A stretch of DNA of 64,000 bases, taken from Rhyacichthys aspro. Taxonomy: Eukaryota > Chordata > Actinopteri > Gobiiformes > Rhyacichthyidae. Below, piece by piece: positions 20,251-32,349 of this stretch (positions are counted from its first letter, which is position 1; every line of letters starts with the position of its first letter). The notes under the pieces are model-generated. The model worked only from the letters and a program-made list of their open reading frames with translations. It was not told the origin of the DNA and did not search any database. The DNA is taken from positions 816,788 to 880,787 of the forward strand of contig CM072166.1 in NCBI GenBank assembly GCA_036850595.1, written 5' to 3'. The position numbers and the translations under genes are program-made.

Positions 20251-22412
20251 CAAAAAGAGACTGAACACAAAGCTCATGTTTTTTTGCGTAAAGAAGCATG
20301 TATTTCAACACAAAAACTGTAGACACCAGATCGGCTCAGAAGTTCTGGGATAGGCTTCCTTCCTTCATTTGAATCAATCCAAAACCTCACTTTTCTAAAG
20401 GACAAAAAGTCAAAAATTCAATAGAGAAAGTCTGTTTTTAAATACCCTTTCCCACCGCTCCAACATGCCTCTGGTCTGTTTCGAGTCAAAAGCAATTACT
20501 CGTGTAGTTTTGGAAAAGGAATGCAAATTTTGAGAGAGATTTGTCGCTGAATAAATAAACACAAGCAGACAGACTTTATTGACTACAGAAATTACTAAAT
20601 GTTTTCTACAAAGTCTTAATTGAAGAGTTGGGAAGAGCAAATATAAAATCCCGGCTCTGCTCAAATCCCTGGCGGTGTTTAATTAGTCATTTCTCACATT
20701 TCTTTGGACGGAGAGCCTCGTCCACATTCGCTCGTCTCTCTCGGAGCAGGTGGAGCAGCCTCATTAGAAACAGACAATCGCTCCATAATTCAGCCGTCGC
20801 AGCTGGAGCGGGCTGATAAAGGCTCGACGGATGGAGCCGGATCCTACAGGTGATGGGACTTTTGACGACGCTCGGAAAGTCGCAATAACTTTTTAGCATC
20901 TCGTTAAATGTCTCGAGTAAATAATGATGCAAACTGCTGCATTCGAAACGAGATTTATAAACTTCTGTGAAAAGTTGGGGGCATTAGTTTGGAACCAAGA
21001 GGAAAATAATGGCATCATTCAACATTTGTTTAAATTAAGTTTGTGTTCCTGAAGGCAGACGGCAGAAGAGAATACATTTAAAGGAATACAGAGGGTTTTA
21101 TTCAATAATTGATAAAATAAAAAACAATTAGAGATAGTTGATATAAATGTAGATAGTCCAAGACCAGAATAAGACTTTTAAACCTTTGAGTAAAGGTCAT
21201 GTGATCAACAGGAAGCAGTCTCTTGTTGAGTCTGTCCAACAAGAGAGTCCATACGACTTCAGTTTAACAGAAAAATATCTTGTTTACACTAAAACTCAAT
21301 AAAGCATGCAGATAATTGGCAGAAGGCAGAAGATATTCCACAGTATCAAGCCTCGGTTTTAGTCTTGACTCAGTCTTGACCTGCTGTGATTATAGTTTTA
21401 ACTCTGTTGATTCACTAAAAGTCTTGGTCTGGTCTCGGACTTGTCCTTGACTAATGAGGTTTTGACTACAACGATAATGATGAAAGACAATCTGTGAACT
21501 ATGGAGGGAGTTCAACAAATGCAAAAAAGCAATCCACTTGTTTCAGATCTATCTTATCTATCAAATCTTAGAACAAAAAGTCCAGTATTCAATGAGAAAA
21601 GCTTTTTTTTTTTACATATCCTAACCACCACACAGGAAAACATCCAGGCTACATGCTAACATGCTAGCTAACATAACACTCCTCTCTGACTGTCATAGAA
21701 TGCGTGTAGATCTTTCTTTAGGCAGATGTTTTTGACACAAACCTGCCCCGACTTTACCTCGTGAAGCAGCTTGATTTTGGCGTTCACAAACTAGCCACAT
21801 GGGGTAGATTACAGTCGAAGGAAGAAGCTCATGTTGAAGTCTGCCGCCGTGTGATGATTTAATTCAAATTAACTCTGCTTCCTCGGAGGCTGAACCTGGA
21901 GGATTCCACATTAAAAGCTAACGCAGTAATTTCCGGCTGATTACGGAGCGTCTGGTCCCAATTACACACTCAGAACCTGGGACTTCACTGAGACGGGCTT
22001 CTCTCCGACGAACGAGGGAAGTGCTGCTCGTGTCTCGGAGGAAATGAAGAGTTGTGGCAGAAAACTAGATCTGCTCAGAGAAATGAAGTTCCCAAATGGC
22101 TCAGGTTGAATTAGGGTCACCACATCGGTTTGAAGACTCTTTTCCAGGATTTTTAATTATGTTTGATGATTAACCTGTCAGGAAAAATCTCTAAGTGTGC
22201 CTACAACCAGTTTAAACACTAAAAACAAACAAACCTGGTTGATTAAAGGCGCTGTTGACAGAATTTAAAAGAGTGGTAAACCATTTTGAACAATAGTGCA
22301 AGATATTGTAGCCTATTGTCATTTATTTCTTCTTCCTGAACATCAAAAAGTTGATTTTATTAAGCCCAAAAATGTTATATATATAATATTTAAAGTTGGT
22401 AAACTGTGGGCT
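20251..22412. other. Long stretch without recognised features
   Basis: Mostly AT-rich. A CpG-richer block lies at 20640-20880 and another at 21940-22060. Several open frames of 60-85 codons overlap on opposite strands at 20410-20932 with no recognised motif. A tgctaacatgctagctaac word at 21654-21672 is similar to 28308-28323. No gene is supported. Confidence 0.45.
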
Positions 22413-22553
22413 TTAATAATAATAATGGATTAGATTTATAAAGCACTTTTTTCCCAATGGACTCAAGGTGCTTTACTGGAGGAAGCGGGAATTGAACCGA
22501 TAACCTTCGGGTTTTTGGACACCCTTCTCTACCTCCTAAAGCCACAGCCGCCC
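22413..22553 (-). mobile_element. tRNA-headed SINE
   Basis: Read on the minus strand, it starts with gggcggctgtggctttagg, whose tggctttaggagg is an A-box-like promoter (22532-22544). This is followed by ggttcaattcc, a B-box-like promoter (22488-22498). The body contains agcaccttgagtccattggg and the tail is att repeats (22413-22425). This head-body-tail order is that of tRNA-derived SINEs common in fish. It is diverged, and no flanking target duplication was confirmed. Confidence 0.75.
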
Positions 22554-22565
22554 AAAGTTATTAAC

Positions 22566-23045
22566 TAGAGATCTAAACCAGGACTAAACTAAGACTAAAC
22601 CTAAGTCTGAACCACGTCAAAAGCAGGATTAAGTCAAGTCTAAACCAAGACCAAATCATAGACTAATCCAGGTCTAAACCAGATCTGAGACAGCGAACCA
22701 AGACTCGGACAGGGCCTAAAACCAGGTCTTAACCAGGTCTTACCCGGGCCAAAACCCAAGAGTGAACCAAGATTAAACCTGAACTGAACTCGTGTCTAAA
22801 ACAAGGTCTAGCCAGGACCTAACCCAGACCCAAACCAGAACTAATTCCAGGAAAAGTCTGGACAAAACTGGATCTAAACCATGATTTAACCAGGACTAAA
22901 CCCAAGAAAATCTCACCAAAAATGGATCTGCAACCAAACCAGGTCTAAAGCAGGATAAAGATCCACTTATTTAATAAAAAGAACCAAGAATAAATCAAGA
23001 CCAAACCCTGGACTTACCAGGACTAAACCCATAACCCAAGATGAA
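22566..23045 (-). repeat. Degenerate 11-bp minisatellite containing duplicated segment C, first copy
   Basis: Minus-orientation 11-mer words throughout. Bases 22690-22935 recur as a diverged direct copy at 23925-24153, sharing aaaaccaggtcttaacc, gaaccaagattaaacctg, gacaaaactggatcta and the end word ggatctgca. Confidence 0.75.
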
Positions 23046-23591
23046 AACCTTACCTAAACAAAACTAAACTACCTCAGTTGTGTTTTTAAAGAAGGTTTAA
23101 CCAGGACCAAAAACACTTCGCTGAAACTGACTCTCATTGACTTTTCTGTTTTGTTTACTCCGTCCTCCATTACTCGTCTGTTATTATCTCCTGTTTGTGA
23201 TCCTGAACGAGCTAAACTGTGTTCTCTGTTTAATAATTCAAACCACACACAGCCTCTCGAATATCGCTGTTGTATTAAACACGAGAGGCGGCCATTATTG
23301 TCTTCGATTAAAACCAGGCTCCTTCGCCGTGAAGCCATCGCCGGCGTCCGATCAGAGCAAATGATGCGGGCTGCGCTGTAATGATGACAGAGAACGGGTA
23401 ACGTCCTGGTTTACCGTCCCGATAAAGCCTTAATGAGGGTCCGGGACGGGGTCTGAGAAGAGACGGGGAGTGTATGCAGATGTATTCATGAGATGCTCAG
23501 CAATAACACGCACTCGGATGAAAAAATAAAGGTGATATGTGGAGTGGAATGGGTTTGGAGCAGAGTTAAATGCACAGGGTTAAAAACACAG
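23046..23591. other. Single-copy block, CpG-rich in the middle
   Basis: Overlapping frames of 75-89 codons occur on both strands at 23069-23381. CpG is raised at 23150-23480 (gaggcggcc, cgccgtgaagcc, cgccggcgtccg). No protein motif is recognised. Confidence 0.35.
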
Positions 23592-23630
23592 CCTGGAGAA
23601 CCCTGGAGAACCCTGGAGAAACCTGGAGAG
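23592..23630 (+). repeat. 10-bp tandem repeat, four units
   Basis: Four cctggagaac-type units in a row. Confidence 0.85.
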
Positions 23631-23809
23631 TCATGAAAAATGGCTGGAAAATGGTGACATTCACTGATAATTCTTACTCTTTTATATTTTACTGAGCTAC
23701 TGTAACAAAGATGAAAAACAAAAAAGCTTCTCTTTTTTACATTTCTTTTGTGATTTTTTTAAAATAGATTAAACACTGCAGTGTTACAAAAAAAAAAAAA
23801 AAGACAGGC

Positions 23810-24153
23810 TTAAATCTAAGAACCCATGTCTAAACAAGTTCCAGACTAAGGCCAAACTTGGACTACATCAAGACTAAAGCAGGGCAAGTCCCAAGACAAA
23901 GGACCTAAACTGGGTCTGAACCTGTTCCAAACCAAGACTTGAACAGGGGCCAAAACCAGGTCTTAACCGGGCCAAAACCAAACAATGAACCAAGATTAAA
24001 CCTGAACTCGTGTCTAAAAGAAGGTCTGCCCAGGACTAATCCAAGACCCAAACCAGAACTATTTTCGGGAAAAGTTTGGACAAAACTGGATCTAGACCAA
24101 AAATGAATCAGGACAAAACCCAACAAAGTCTCACCAAAAACGGATCTGCAGCA
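23810..24153 (-). repeat. Degenerate 11-bp minisatellite containing duplicated segment C, second copy
   Basis: Minus-orientation 11-mer words. 23925-24153 is the downstream copy of 22690-22935, about 1.2 kb away, same orientation, with small deletions. Confidence 0.75.
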
Positions 24154-25660
24154 TTTTTTAATTTTAAAAATAATTATTTAAAAATGTCAAGCCCCAATGT
24201 GAACCAGGTCTGAAATTTTAACAGTGAATCTTATATTTAGTTGCATTTTAGAAATTGTATTTGCTTCGTCTCATCTTTAGATTTTCCTGCTCAGTTTAAA
24301 ACCGGTCTCAGATCTAAATTTCTATAAATGGCAATGTTTTCCAGTTTAATCAGACGAGAGACGACAGACTGATGGATGACAGTAATAATCTTTATGAATC
24401 AGGTAATTTGATAAACGCAGGAGGTTTCCACACGAGCAGCTTTGTGGAAATGAGAAAAAAAAAAAGACAAGATCAAGATAGAAAACAACGACAAAACAAT
24501 ACTTTATCATCGGGTCAAACGAAATAAACCAAGACTAAACTAAAACAAGGGACAGACTCTGAACCAGGACTAACCCAGTCCAAACACAAAATTAAATGTA
24601 CATATTACATCTTTACAAACACAATTTTTAAAATTTCAAGACAGTTCTATTTCAGGAAAACTACTGCAACACAAACTGCTTTTTGCATCAGGTTCTAAAG
24701 AGTAATTAAAGAGTAATTAAAGAGTAATTAAGTCCATGATACTCGTAAAAAGAGACGTCATGGTGGTTTCAGGAGAAAAAAAAATGCCCAAAACGGTGTC
24801 AGTTTTGGACGTTATAGCTTGTTTTACTAAATGATGATTTTAGTATCTGTTATAGTCTCTACATTCATTTACTGTTGTCACTTTTTTACTCAAATCCTTA
24901 CAGAGCCTCATTATTTTTTAAATCCCGTGCAGTCACCTCACTTTTAACTCACTTTGACTCTATTTAAAACCACAAACAGCTTTTAGTTCATTTGTAACAA
25001 GGTGCTTTGTTCCAACGCAGTGCTCCCCAAAGTGAACTCTACACAGTGTTGTGTCCAGACCTCCCCTCACATTCCTCCTCCTCCTTTTATTCTTCTCTGG
25101 TTTAAGTCTTTGGTGTGAGATCTTTTCTAACGCAACTCGCTGCAACCGCCGAGCAACATAAAACAAAACGCACCAGGCTTTAAACCCGACTCGTAATTAA
25201 CCGTCAGAGGCTCAGCAGCTCGGGTTTGTCTTTAATCAAAGCCGTTGTGCAGACACACGTTAGAGCCGTGTTCCTGTCAGTGTTCGGAGAAAGCACAGAT
25301 TAACTCTAACGACTCCTCTCCTGGATCGACCGAGGGCTGGACATTATTAGAGAAACAAATCTGAAAGTCCAAGGTGACTTAAAGAGGTCACAAAAACTAT
25401 AATCAACGTGGAAGTCTGATACAAGCCAAATGTAACTCCAGCAGAAAAATGTCATTGGTGTTTGGCGTCTATGCAAATTTCCAAATTTCCCATAACGCAT
25501 AGGGTGTAATAAGCAGATTAGAGACAGGAAAGGGCTTGAACAAAATTTGACTTGCAGATGTGTAAACGCAGCTTGTTCAGTGAGTACATAATGCTCTCTG
25601 TCACAGCCGCTGTCCTTCAAAACTCTCTTTATTGAAACTGAAAACAGGAATCTAGTCCCT
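24154..25660. other. Stretch without recognised features
   Basis: AT-rich DNA. A few 11-mer words occur at 24530-24590. A 104-codon minus frame at 25306-25620 has no recognised motif. No gene is seen. Confidence 0.45.
24697..24731 (+). repeat. 11-bp tandem repeat with TAATTA cores, three units
   Basis: Three copies of aaagagtaatt in tandem. Each unit junction yields TAATTA, the core site of many homeodomain proteins. It is unrelated to the tttagtcctgg family despite the same period. Confidence 0.8.
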
Positions 25661-26142
25661 TATTGTAAAAGCAATAATTTGTGTAAAAACTGTCTTTATG
25701 ATGCATCTACTGTTTATTGTAAGGGATTGTAATAGATGAGAACCTCTATTCAGGAACAGAAAACCTTGGAGCGCTCCCATTGGTCGACACTTGTCACATG
25801 ACGTTCCAGGAAGTTTAATAGCTGCAGATAAAGTGTATTTTCAGCTGAATATGTCTTTTAACAGAGAAACAGCTGAAAAAAGAAAAGCATCAACAGAGAA
25901 AAGGGAGACAACGTAAAACACAGATAAATACTGTCAATTCAATCACGTAATGTTTAACGAGGAGGAGATAATTGTCGTCCTGACGCTGAAGTCACAGCTA
26001 AGCTAACGCTAAACTCTAAACTTCAGTTTGGTCAAATGGATTAGTGTTTTGTAGTTTTATTTTTTTAATAAAAGAGAAGCAGGAGAGGTCCCTAGGCTGC
26101 TTTTGGAGGAGAGTCTGAGACAGGGACAAAAAAAGAAAATGA
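25661..26142 (+). mobile_element. TTAA-bounded element, copy 4, adjacent to gap
   Basis: Forward copy lacking the first 60 or so bases of the left end. A 14-base interior segment (acaatcacatgctc region, after cttgga) is deleted relative to copy 1. It runs through the core to gggacaaaaaaag. The sequence diverges 13 bases before the assembly gap, so the exact right end is unknown. Confidence 0.85.
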
Positions 26143-26155
26143 GGTGAAGATACAA

Positions 26156-26255
26156 NNNNNNNNNNNNNNNNNNNNNNNNNNNNNNNNNNNNNNNNNNNNN
26201 NNNNNNNNNNNNNNNNNNNNNNNNNNNNNNNNNNNNNNNNNNNNNNNNNNNNNNN
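26156..26255. other. Assembly gap (100 N)
   Basis: Exactly 100 undetermined bases, a common placeholder length for a gap of unknown size. An apparent minus-strand frame spanning it (26092-26517) is meaningless across the Ns. Confidence 0.98.
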
Positions 26256-29200
26256 ACTTCTGGGACAAAGGACGCATTGTTTTTAAAATTGTTGAGTCCG
26301 ATTCTAAGTGAAGGGGAATTAGCTCCGACCCGAGACGCTGAGGTAACTCGGGGCCACGGAGCGTATAGACTTCAGTGCGGTCGTGTTGAATTATTGAGCG
26401 CTGGCAGCGGAAGAAGAGGGAGAAGGGACAGCGGCGGCGTTTAAAGCAGCAGAGGTTTAATAATTCAGAGGCAAGCGTCTGAGGTGGACGCTGCGAGACC
26501 CTCACAAACACAAACACAGACAGAGACAGACAGGGCTGAATGAAGTGATGAATAACACAACAGATCTCAGAGAAATTATGTTTTTAATGCTTATGGACAG
26601 GTTTTTTTGCTCTCCTTTTCCTGCCAAAATGGAGGATAGAACACTGAGTAAGATAACGTTCTTTACTCCAATGCATCCATGTTTTTCTGGGCTATATTTG
26701 TGTTTTTTTATTAAAAGATACAGGTTTTTCATTTCTTAACACCCTGTTTATACACTGGGTTGACCTCAATGTGTTTGAGGGAAATAAACAGGAATATTGT
26801 CAGAGGAGTATTTCATTTTTCAAAAAGGAGTCAAGGAGACGGTGGCCAACATTTGCTCTGTTTTATCACTAAATCCTCAAAGTTAGGTTCAATCTGAAGT
26901 AAAAACAGCAGATGACAAGCAGAGTCCATGTCCCAGTCCAACTACAGCTCCAGTATTTACAACAATACTTTTTCTTTACAGCAATAACCAGACCCCACTG
27001 AACACCCTGCTATAACTCCTCCTCCAGCCGTTTATCTCCAGTAAGGCCCTGGTTTAGTTCCAGTCGCTGATGCAGGAGGATGAACTTTACAATATTTTAA
27101 AATGCTGACTTTGAAATTCTCAACACAATCAATAGCCATAACTTTTTCCCCAAAATGAAAGCTCCACTCCCTGATTCAGCTGCAGTCTGTTTAAACCCTT
27201 CGTTGGTGTCACTCACAGACTTTATTGTTGCCTGTTTCTGTTTAATGTATTATTGCTCACCAATCAGCTCACTGTATCTTAAATCATTCAGTTGTACATG
27301 ATCTGAAAAGTTGGGTTTGATTTAAGAAGGAAGGAAAGGTGCTTTTGTGAAATAAATGGTGCCTTCCAGATTTCTGTTGCGTGTTTTTCGTCCTCGTCTC
27401 GTGCGTCACACTGATCCAGCTGCACAAATGCACTGCTCACATTAACTCTCCATAATCCGCTCACGTCTCTTTTTGTCTCTATTGTTGTATTTTTTACCGT
27501 TTGCTGTCTGTTTGAAGTCTCTTCTCTCCACATTACTGTCCACTTCCATTTCCCTCTCAGTTTTACTTCGGTCCCAAAAGCTTCCTGTTCCCATTTTGTC
27601 TTCTTCAGAAATCGTCCTATTTTCGTTTTCCATCATTTTAAATCAAACCATACACTTCTTTCTTTCATTTAAACTCATCTTTTTGTTCTATTTCTGCTCC
27701 TCTGTTTCATTCCTTTCAGCGGTTGTCATCTTTGGACATTTGAACTCTTTTATGAGTGATTTAGCCAAAAATAAACAAGACAAAACCAATCAAAGTGATG
27801 CTTCTGCAGTTGAACTCCATGTTATTTTAAGAACTGGAAGGTTTTTTGATCAAACCCAAATATCTTCACTGTTTCTGAAGAAAAAAAACATAATTTTCTG
27901 TTTTCTGATGAAAAACACATTCACAGAAACTGGGAATTAAATGGGGCAACACATTTTTAACCCAGTTTGGAATTCAGGACTAAACCAGGACTAATTCTAG
28001 ATCAGATTTTAAACCAAAAACATGATTTAAACCAGGGCTGAAGTGTCTCCCGTGTAGTGTGTGTTGGGTTAAGTCCAGCTCCACCTTCTTTCTTCTTCAT
28101 TTGTCCCAAAATGTCCTAAATACTGTCCTGCTCCATTTCCTCCTCCCTTTTGACACGTCCCACTGGAAGAGGTCAGTTTGGAATCCTTTTATTTCTTCTG
28201 TGCATATGTAAACTATCAACATTAATGCACTGAAACATGTCTTGTAATAACACTGTTGTGGTGTCTGATGGTGCTAATTACTTAGCTTTATTTCGACAAC
28301 AATGTATGCTAACATGCTAACATGATGTATTGTTTTGTGTAGAGATGGAGATCCACTAGCACATGCTACATGCTAAGTGTGATTTGTTTCTGATTGTCAG
28401 GTGAAATAAACAAAGTGTGCCTCCAAACTCAGTCCCTGAGTCTTGATTTTCATTCAGCCTCAAACACACAAATAAACCACAACGCAGAAGTCCACCGGTC
28501 ACATTAGCATAGCTAGCAGCAGCATCACGAATCAAAACCCTGACTTTTATCGGTATCAGACGTGTAACAAACTGATCGCTTTAAGCCTCACAATGATCCA
28601 AACACAGAGAAGACTGAGGCCTTTGTGTCTGGTTTTAACGACTTTAATCCCAGCTGTAAATCAGACTCTTATTGACTCTGATGCGGCGGCAGCTTCTGGA
28701 GATTTGACTCTGAAATATAGAAATATAATAACAGAGGGATTTGTCTGTTTGTGTTTGTAGCGTTTGGTTCAGACGGAGATTATACAACACTGTTCCTGGG
28801 ATTTTGGACAAAAGAAGCTTAAAGACGAAATGGATGAAGGCACAACGAGAGGATCTGTGTTAACATACAGTACGAAAACTACACTAAACCTACTCTTACA
28901 CAAGTATTAAACCAGGACTGTTACATAAGAATAAAGATGTGTGTTTCTCTAATTGAAACTGGTTTGAATGGTTTTACAGAGCCCTGTTCAGTTCTATTGT
29001 ATCTGAATGCTTTGTTCCTTTGATTCAACAAATAATGAAAACCATCAAAACCTGAACCGGACTTCAAACGAACGCCCCGTCGACAGAGAATTTCCTTCTT
29101 TTTTTTTTTGACCGAAACGCTTCCAGTAAAACGGACACAAAAGCCATTACTGTTCACCGCAAATGAATCCATTGCACGACACAAAAGGAAGACGACGCAG

Positions 29201-29386
29201 AGGAGCCCGGATTAAGCCGAGGGTCAGGTGTGTGGACGAGACGGGACCGAAACCCTCGGGACGAATCAAAAACCATGAGCTGCAAAAGAGACGGAGGCTT
29301 TGAAATGAGATAAACCTGAAGCGAATGGGACTGTGTTAATACAGACGAGACACAGGGATGGACGGGAAAAGAGTATTTAAAAAGGA
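26256..29386. other. Long stretch without recognised features
   Basis: A CpG-richer block lies at 26320-26490. The longest non-repeat open frame in the window lies here (27473-27940, plus, 155 codons). It comes from a pyrimidine-rich stretch, translates to hydrophobic low-complexity sequence and matches nothing I know. A short set of gctaacatgctaac words is at 28308-28323, and a few 11-mer words are at 27965-28040. No gene is supported. Confidence 0.45.
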
Positions 29387-30120
29387 CAGGACTAAATCAG
29401 GACTGGAACAAGACTAGAGCTGGACTTAACTAAGGACCAGGCAAGGTCTAAACTCTAAAATAGACGCGGATTAATGCAGAAAGAGGAACCCATAGGGATG
29501 AATTGGGAAAGTTGTTTGTGAAATATTCAATAAGGACTAGACCGGGACTAGACCAAACCTCGATCCTGGATTAAATTAAAGACTATCATAGGTTTAAACC
29601 CACACTTGAGACTAGACCCAGCATTGGACCAAGACTAATTTAGGACTAAACCGAGAGTTAAACCAAGCACCAGAACTAACAGTTTAATAAAGAATAAACC
29701 CAGGACAAAAACACACAAATACAAACTAAAACTGGTCTAAGCCTGGTCTAAACATGGACCAAACCTGGCCTAAAACTGATCTAAAACTGGTCTAAACCTG
29801 GTCTAAAACCTGGCCTAAGCCTGGCCTAAACCTGGTCTAAACCTGGTCGAAACCTGGTCTAAAACTGGTCTAAAACTGGTCTAAACCTGGGCTAAACCTG
29901 GTCTAAACATGGACCAAACCTGGCCTAAAACTGGCCTAAAACTGGTCGAAACCTGGGTTAAACCTGGCCTAAACCTGGTCTAAACCTGGTCTAAAACTGG
30001 TCGAAACCTGGGCTAAACCTGGCCTAAACCTGGGCTAAAACTGGTCTAAAACTGGTCTAAACCTGGGCTAAACCTGGGCTAAAACTAGAGCTAAACCAGA
30101 ACTAAGCCAAGAACCAAATC
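29387..30120 (-). repeat. 11-bp minisatellite, strict at 29727-30085
   Basis: About 32 tandem units in the strict part, read as ctaaacctggt, ctaaaactggt and ctaaacctggg. This is a distinct variant in which the usual 'aggac' is replaced by 'ctgg'. Runs of several units recur in the same order (for example near 29880 and 30045). The left part, 29387-29726, is degenerate. Confidence 0.9.
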
Positions 30121-30724
30121 AGTCACAGAAGCAGCTGAAATTATGACAAAAACAGGACTAAATCCAATGAAACATAGACAAACCCAAAAACCCAGGGCAA
30201 AACTAGGTCTAAATAAAGTCTCCACTTTGTTCTAAACTAAAAGAAAAAGACAGAGCTAAAATAAATAAATGAGTGTTGTTTTCTTTGTGGCTTTGACAAA
30301 ACACTTTCCAACGACGACCGGAGCCAAAACAAATGACTCTGTCGACGCAAATGGATCTGTCAGCGCTCGCCCGGGACCCTCGTGCACGCTCACACGCATG
30401 TGCATGCTCACGACAACAGGCCGCAGGGTGATTGGATTTAAATTAGAAAAAGCCGACTCAGTGATAACAGAGGCCCATTAGACGGAGGACTGAGAGCTGA
30501 TTGGATAAAACCGAGGAGGAGCTGAGGTGATGCAGCGGGAGCGTGCACGAGGCTCCACTTCTTCTTTATTAAAATTATGTTGAAATGTGTTGCAGAAGTG
30601 GTCGGATCACTTTACAATACAACAGTCTGACAGCATCCAACGATCCTAATTAGGCCTGAGTCAGAAACAGGCCGGAGACACATTACATCTGCTCGTATTT
30701 GTTATTGTTAAACTTTTGGAAAAA
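30121..30724. other. Stretch without recognised features
   Basis: Unique-looking, CpG-rich at 30300-30560 (gacgacgac-like words, gctcgcccggg). A 70-codon frame at 30269-30481 is unrecognised. Confidence 0.4.
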
Positions 30725-30815
30725 CAGCCGAGGGACCTCTCCTGCTTCTCTTTTATTAACAAGAATAAAACCAGACCAATTTTCCTCCAAAATACTAATA
30801 CATTTCACCAAACTT
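30725..30815 (-). mobile_element. TTAA-bounded element, right-end fragment (copy 5a)
   Basis: Reverse-oriented piece from cagccgagggacc through ctcctgcttctcttttatta to ccaaactt, matching the right third of the element. It lies 76 bases from the oppositely oriented copy 5b. Confidence 0.8.
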
Positions 30816-30891
30816 AACTTTAATGGGCAACTTCCTGTTGGGTTTAGAGTGAGGCCATAATATTATTTATTTTTGTTTTGTTTTGACAGAC

Positions 30892-31188
30892 CTTTCTGAT
30901 CCATCTAGTGTTTATTGTAAGTGATTGTAACAGATGAGAACCTCTATTCAGGAACAGAAAACCTTGGACAATCACATGCTCCAAAAAGGAGCGCTCCCAT
31001 TGGTCGACACTTGTCACATGACGTTCCAGGAAGTTTAATAGCTGCAGATAAAGTGTATTTTCAGCTGAATATGTCTTTTAACAGAGACACAGCGAAAAAA
31101 AAAGTCAATCAAAGGGAGGTAATGTTAAACATAGATTAGTACTGTCTTCAAGGAAAATTGGTCTGGTTTTATTTTTTATTTAAAAAAT
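30892..31188 (+). mobile_element. TTAA-bounded element, left part (copy 5b)
   Basis: Forward copy from tttctgatccatctag to the aacagagaaacagc region, then a deletion, ending in ggtctggttttatttttt. With copy 5a it forms an inverted pair. A frame of about 70 codons is open through the first half, as in other copies, but starts at a GTG and has no known homologue. Confidence 0.85.
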
Positions 31189-32349
31189 GTCACTGGAAAC
31201 ATTAGACTTTTATAGTAAATTTTCCAGTTTGAAATGACAGCCATGTGTTGCTCTGCATAAAATTCATCATAATTTTATAAAAAAGCTCATTTCTAACTCC
31301 CTTCTGTCTTCAGCCAAACAATTTAAATTCCATTAGAGTCTGATTTTAATAACTTTGTTTGCTCCTTTTATTAAACATATTCAACTTTTAAGTCTATACA
31401 AAACTATTTGGGAACAGCTCATTTCCCAGAGGTGGGTCACAAACTGATTAAGATGGATCTCCACGATATTAGAGACGGAAACAATCGAAGCCAATAGGCC
31501 AGTTACCGTTTCCCTAAAGCTTCAAGTTCAAACGGAGACGGAGTGAAGTAATGTAATGAGTTTAGAGGCGTATTGGTTTTAAATGTGAGCTCCAGTGGGA
31601 TCTGTTTAAACTCTGGCTGCTGTGGGCTTTACAATACACTTACAAAAATATTTATATATGTTCCCACCGCATCAAAAGTTTACTAAATGTCATCCGCAAA
31701 GTAATTTATCTCCGTTTCCTTATGGTCCATTTGTCAGGCCTCGTTTTGACAGAAAAAAAACAAAACACTTCTACATGACTGAAAACTGAAAACTCAATAC
31801 ATAAATTATGATTACGCCGTTTTGATTTAAAATGAGAGGAGTCTGGTTTTGGATAAAGCTGACATCTGTGTGAATCCGAAGAAAAGCCGTGGTTTTAATG
31901 ATTTATGATTTAAAACTGCAGTTTGAGCAGATTGTAGAACAAACACCTGCAGGTTTTATCTGCGACAGAGAGAGACAGATGAGTCTTAGACCAAGGTCAG
32001 GACTCAGCCATCGATCGACTGTCAGCGTCCGTCTGTCCGACACCGACTTCACCAAATGCTTCACAAATCTCTGTGTGTTTCATCTGCTCCCACCGTTAAC
32101 CTCAGCGTGAAACAGGACACTCTGACTAAAGACTTTAAAAAATCTCTGTATTTTTGTCTAATTTGAGTGTTCTGTGCAGCTCGAATGGCTTCCTTCTTGG
32201 GAGTTCAGTTTAAAGTCACATACATACTACACATAATAAATTAAAGTTTGAACTGCTACCATTGAGCTCCCAAAACATCTCATCACTGCAATTAAAATAA
32301 CACAATTTAAGTGTATGTATCCTAGTGTTAGACTGTTGGTCAGTGAACC
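31189..32349. other. Stretch without recognised features
   Basis: AT-rich, no repeats or convincing coding frames. Confidence 0.5.

Noticed and set aside
26092..26517. 141-codon minus-strand open frame
   Set aside because: It spans the 100-N gap, so about a quarter of it is undefined, and its 3' part is transposon sequence.
27473..27940. 155-codon plus-strand open frame, the longest outside tandem arrays
   Set aside because: It derives from a pyrimidine-rich stretch, the translation is hydrophobic low-complexity sequence with no known motif, and the opposite strand is open too. No splice or promoter context.
30921..31139. Similar open frames at 30921-31139 and 63319-63531 sharing a peptide of about 35 residues
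   Set aside because: Both are the same strand of the TTAA-bounded element. The similarity reflects the shared repeat; there is no ATG start in the shared part and no known homologue.
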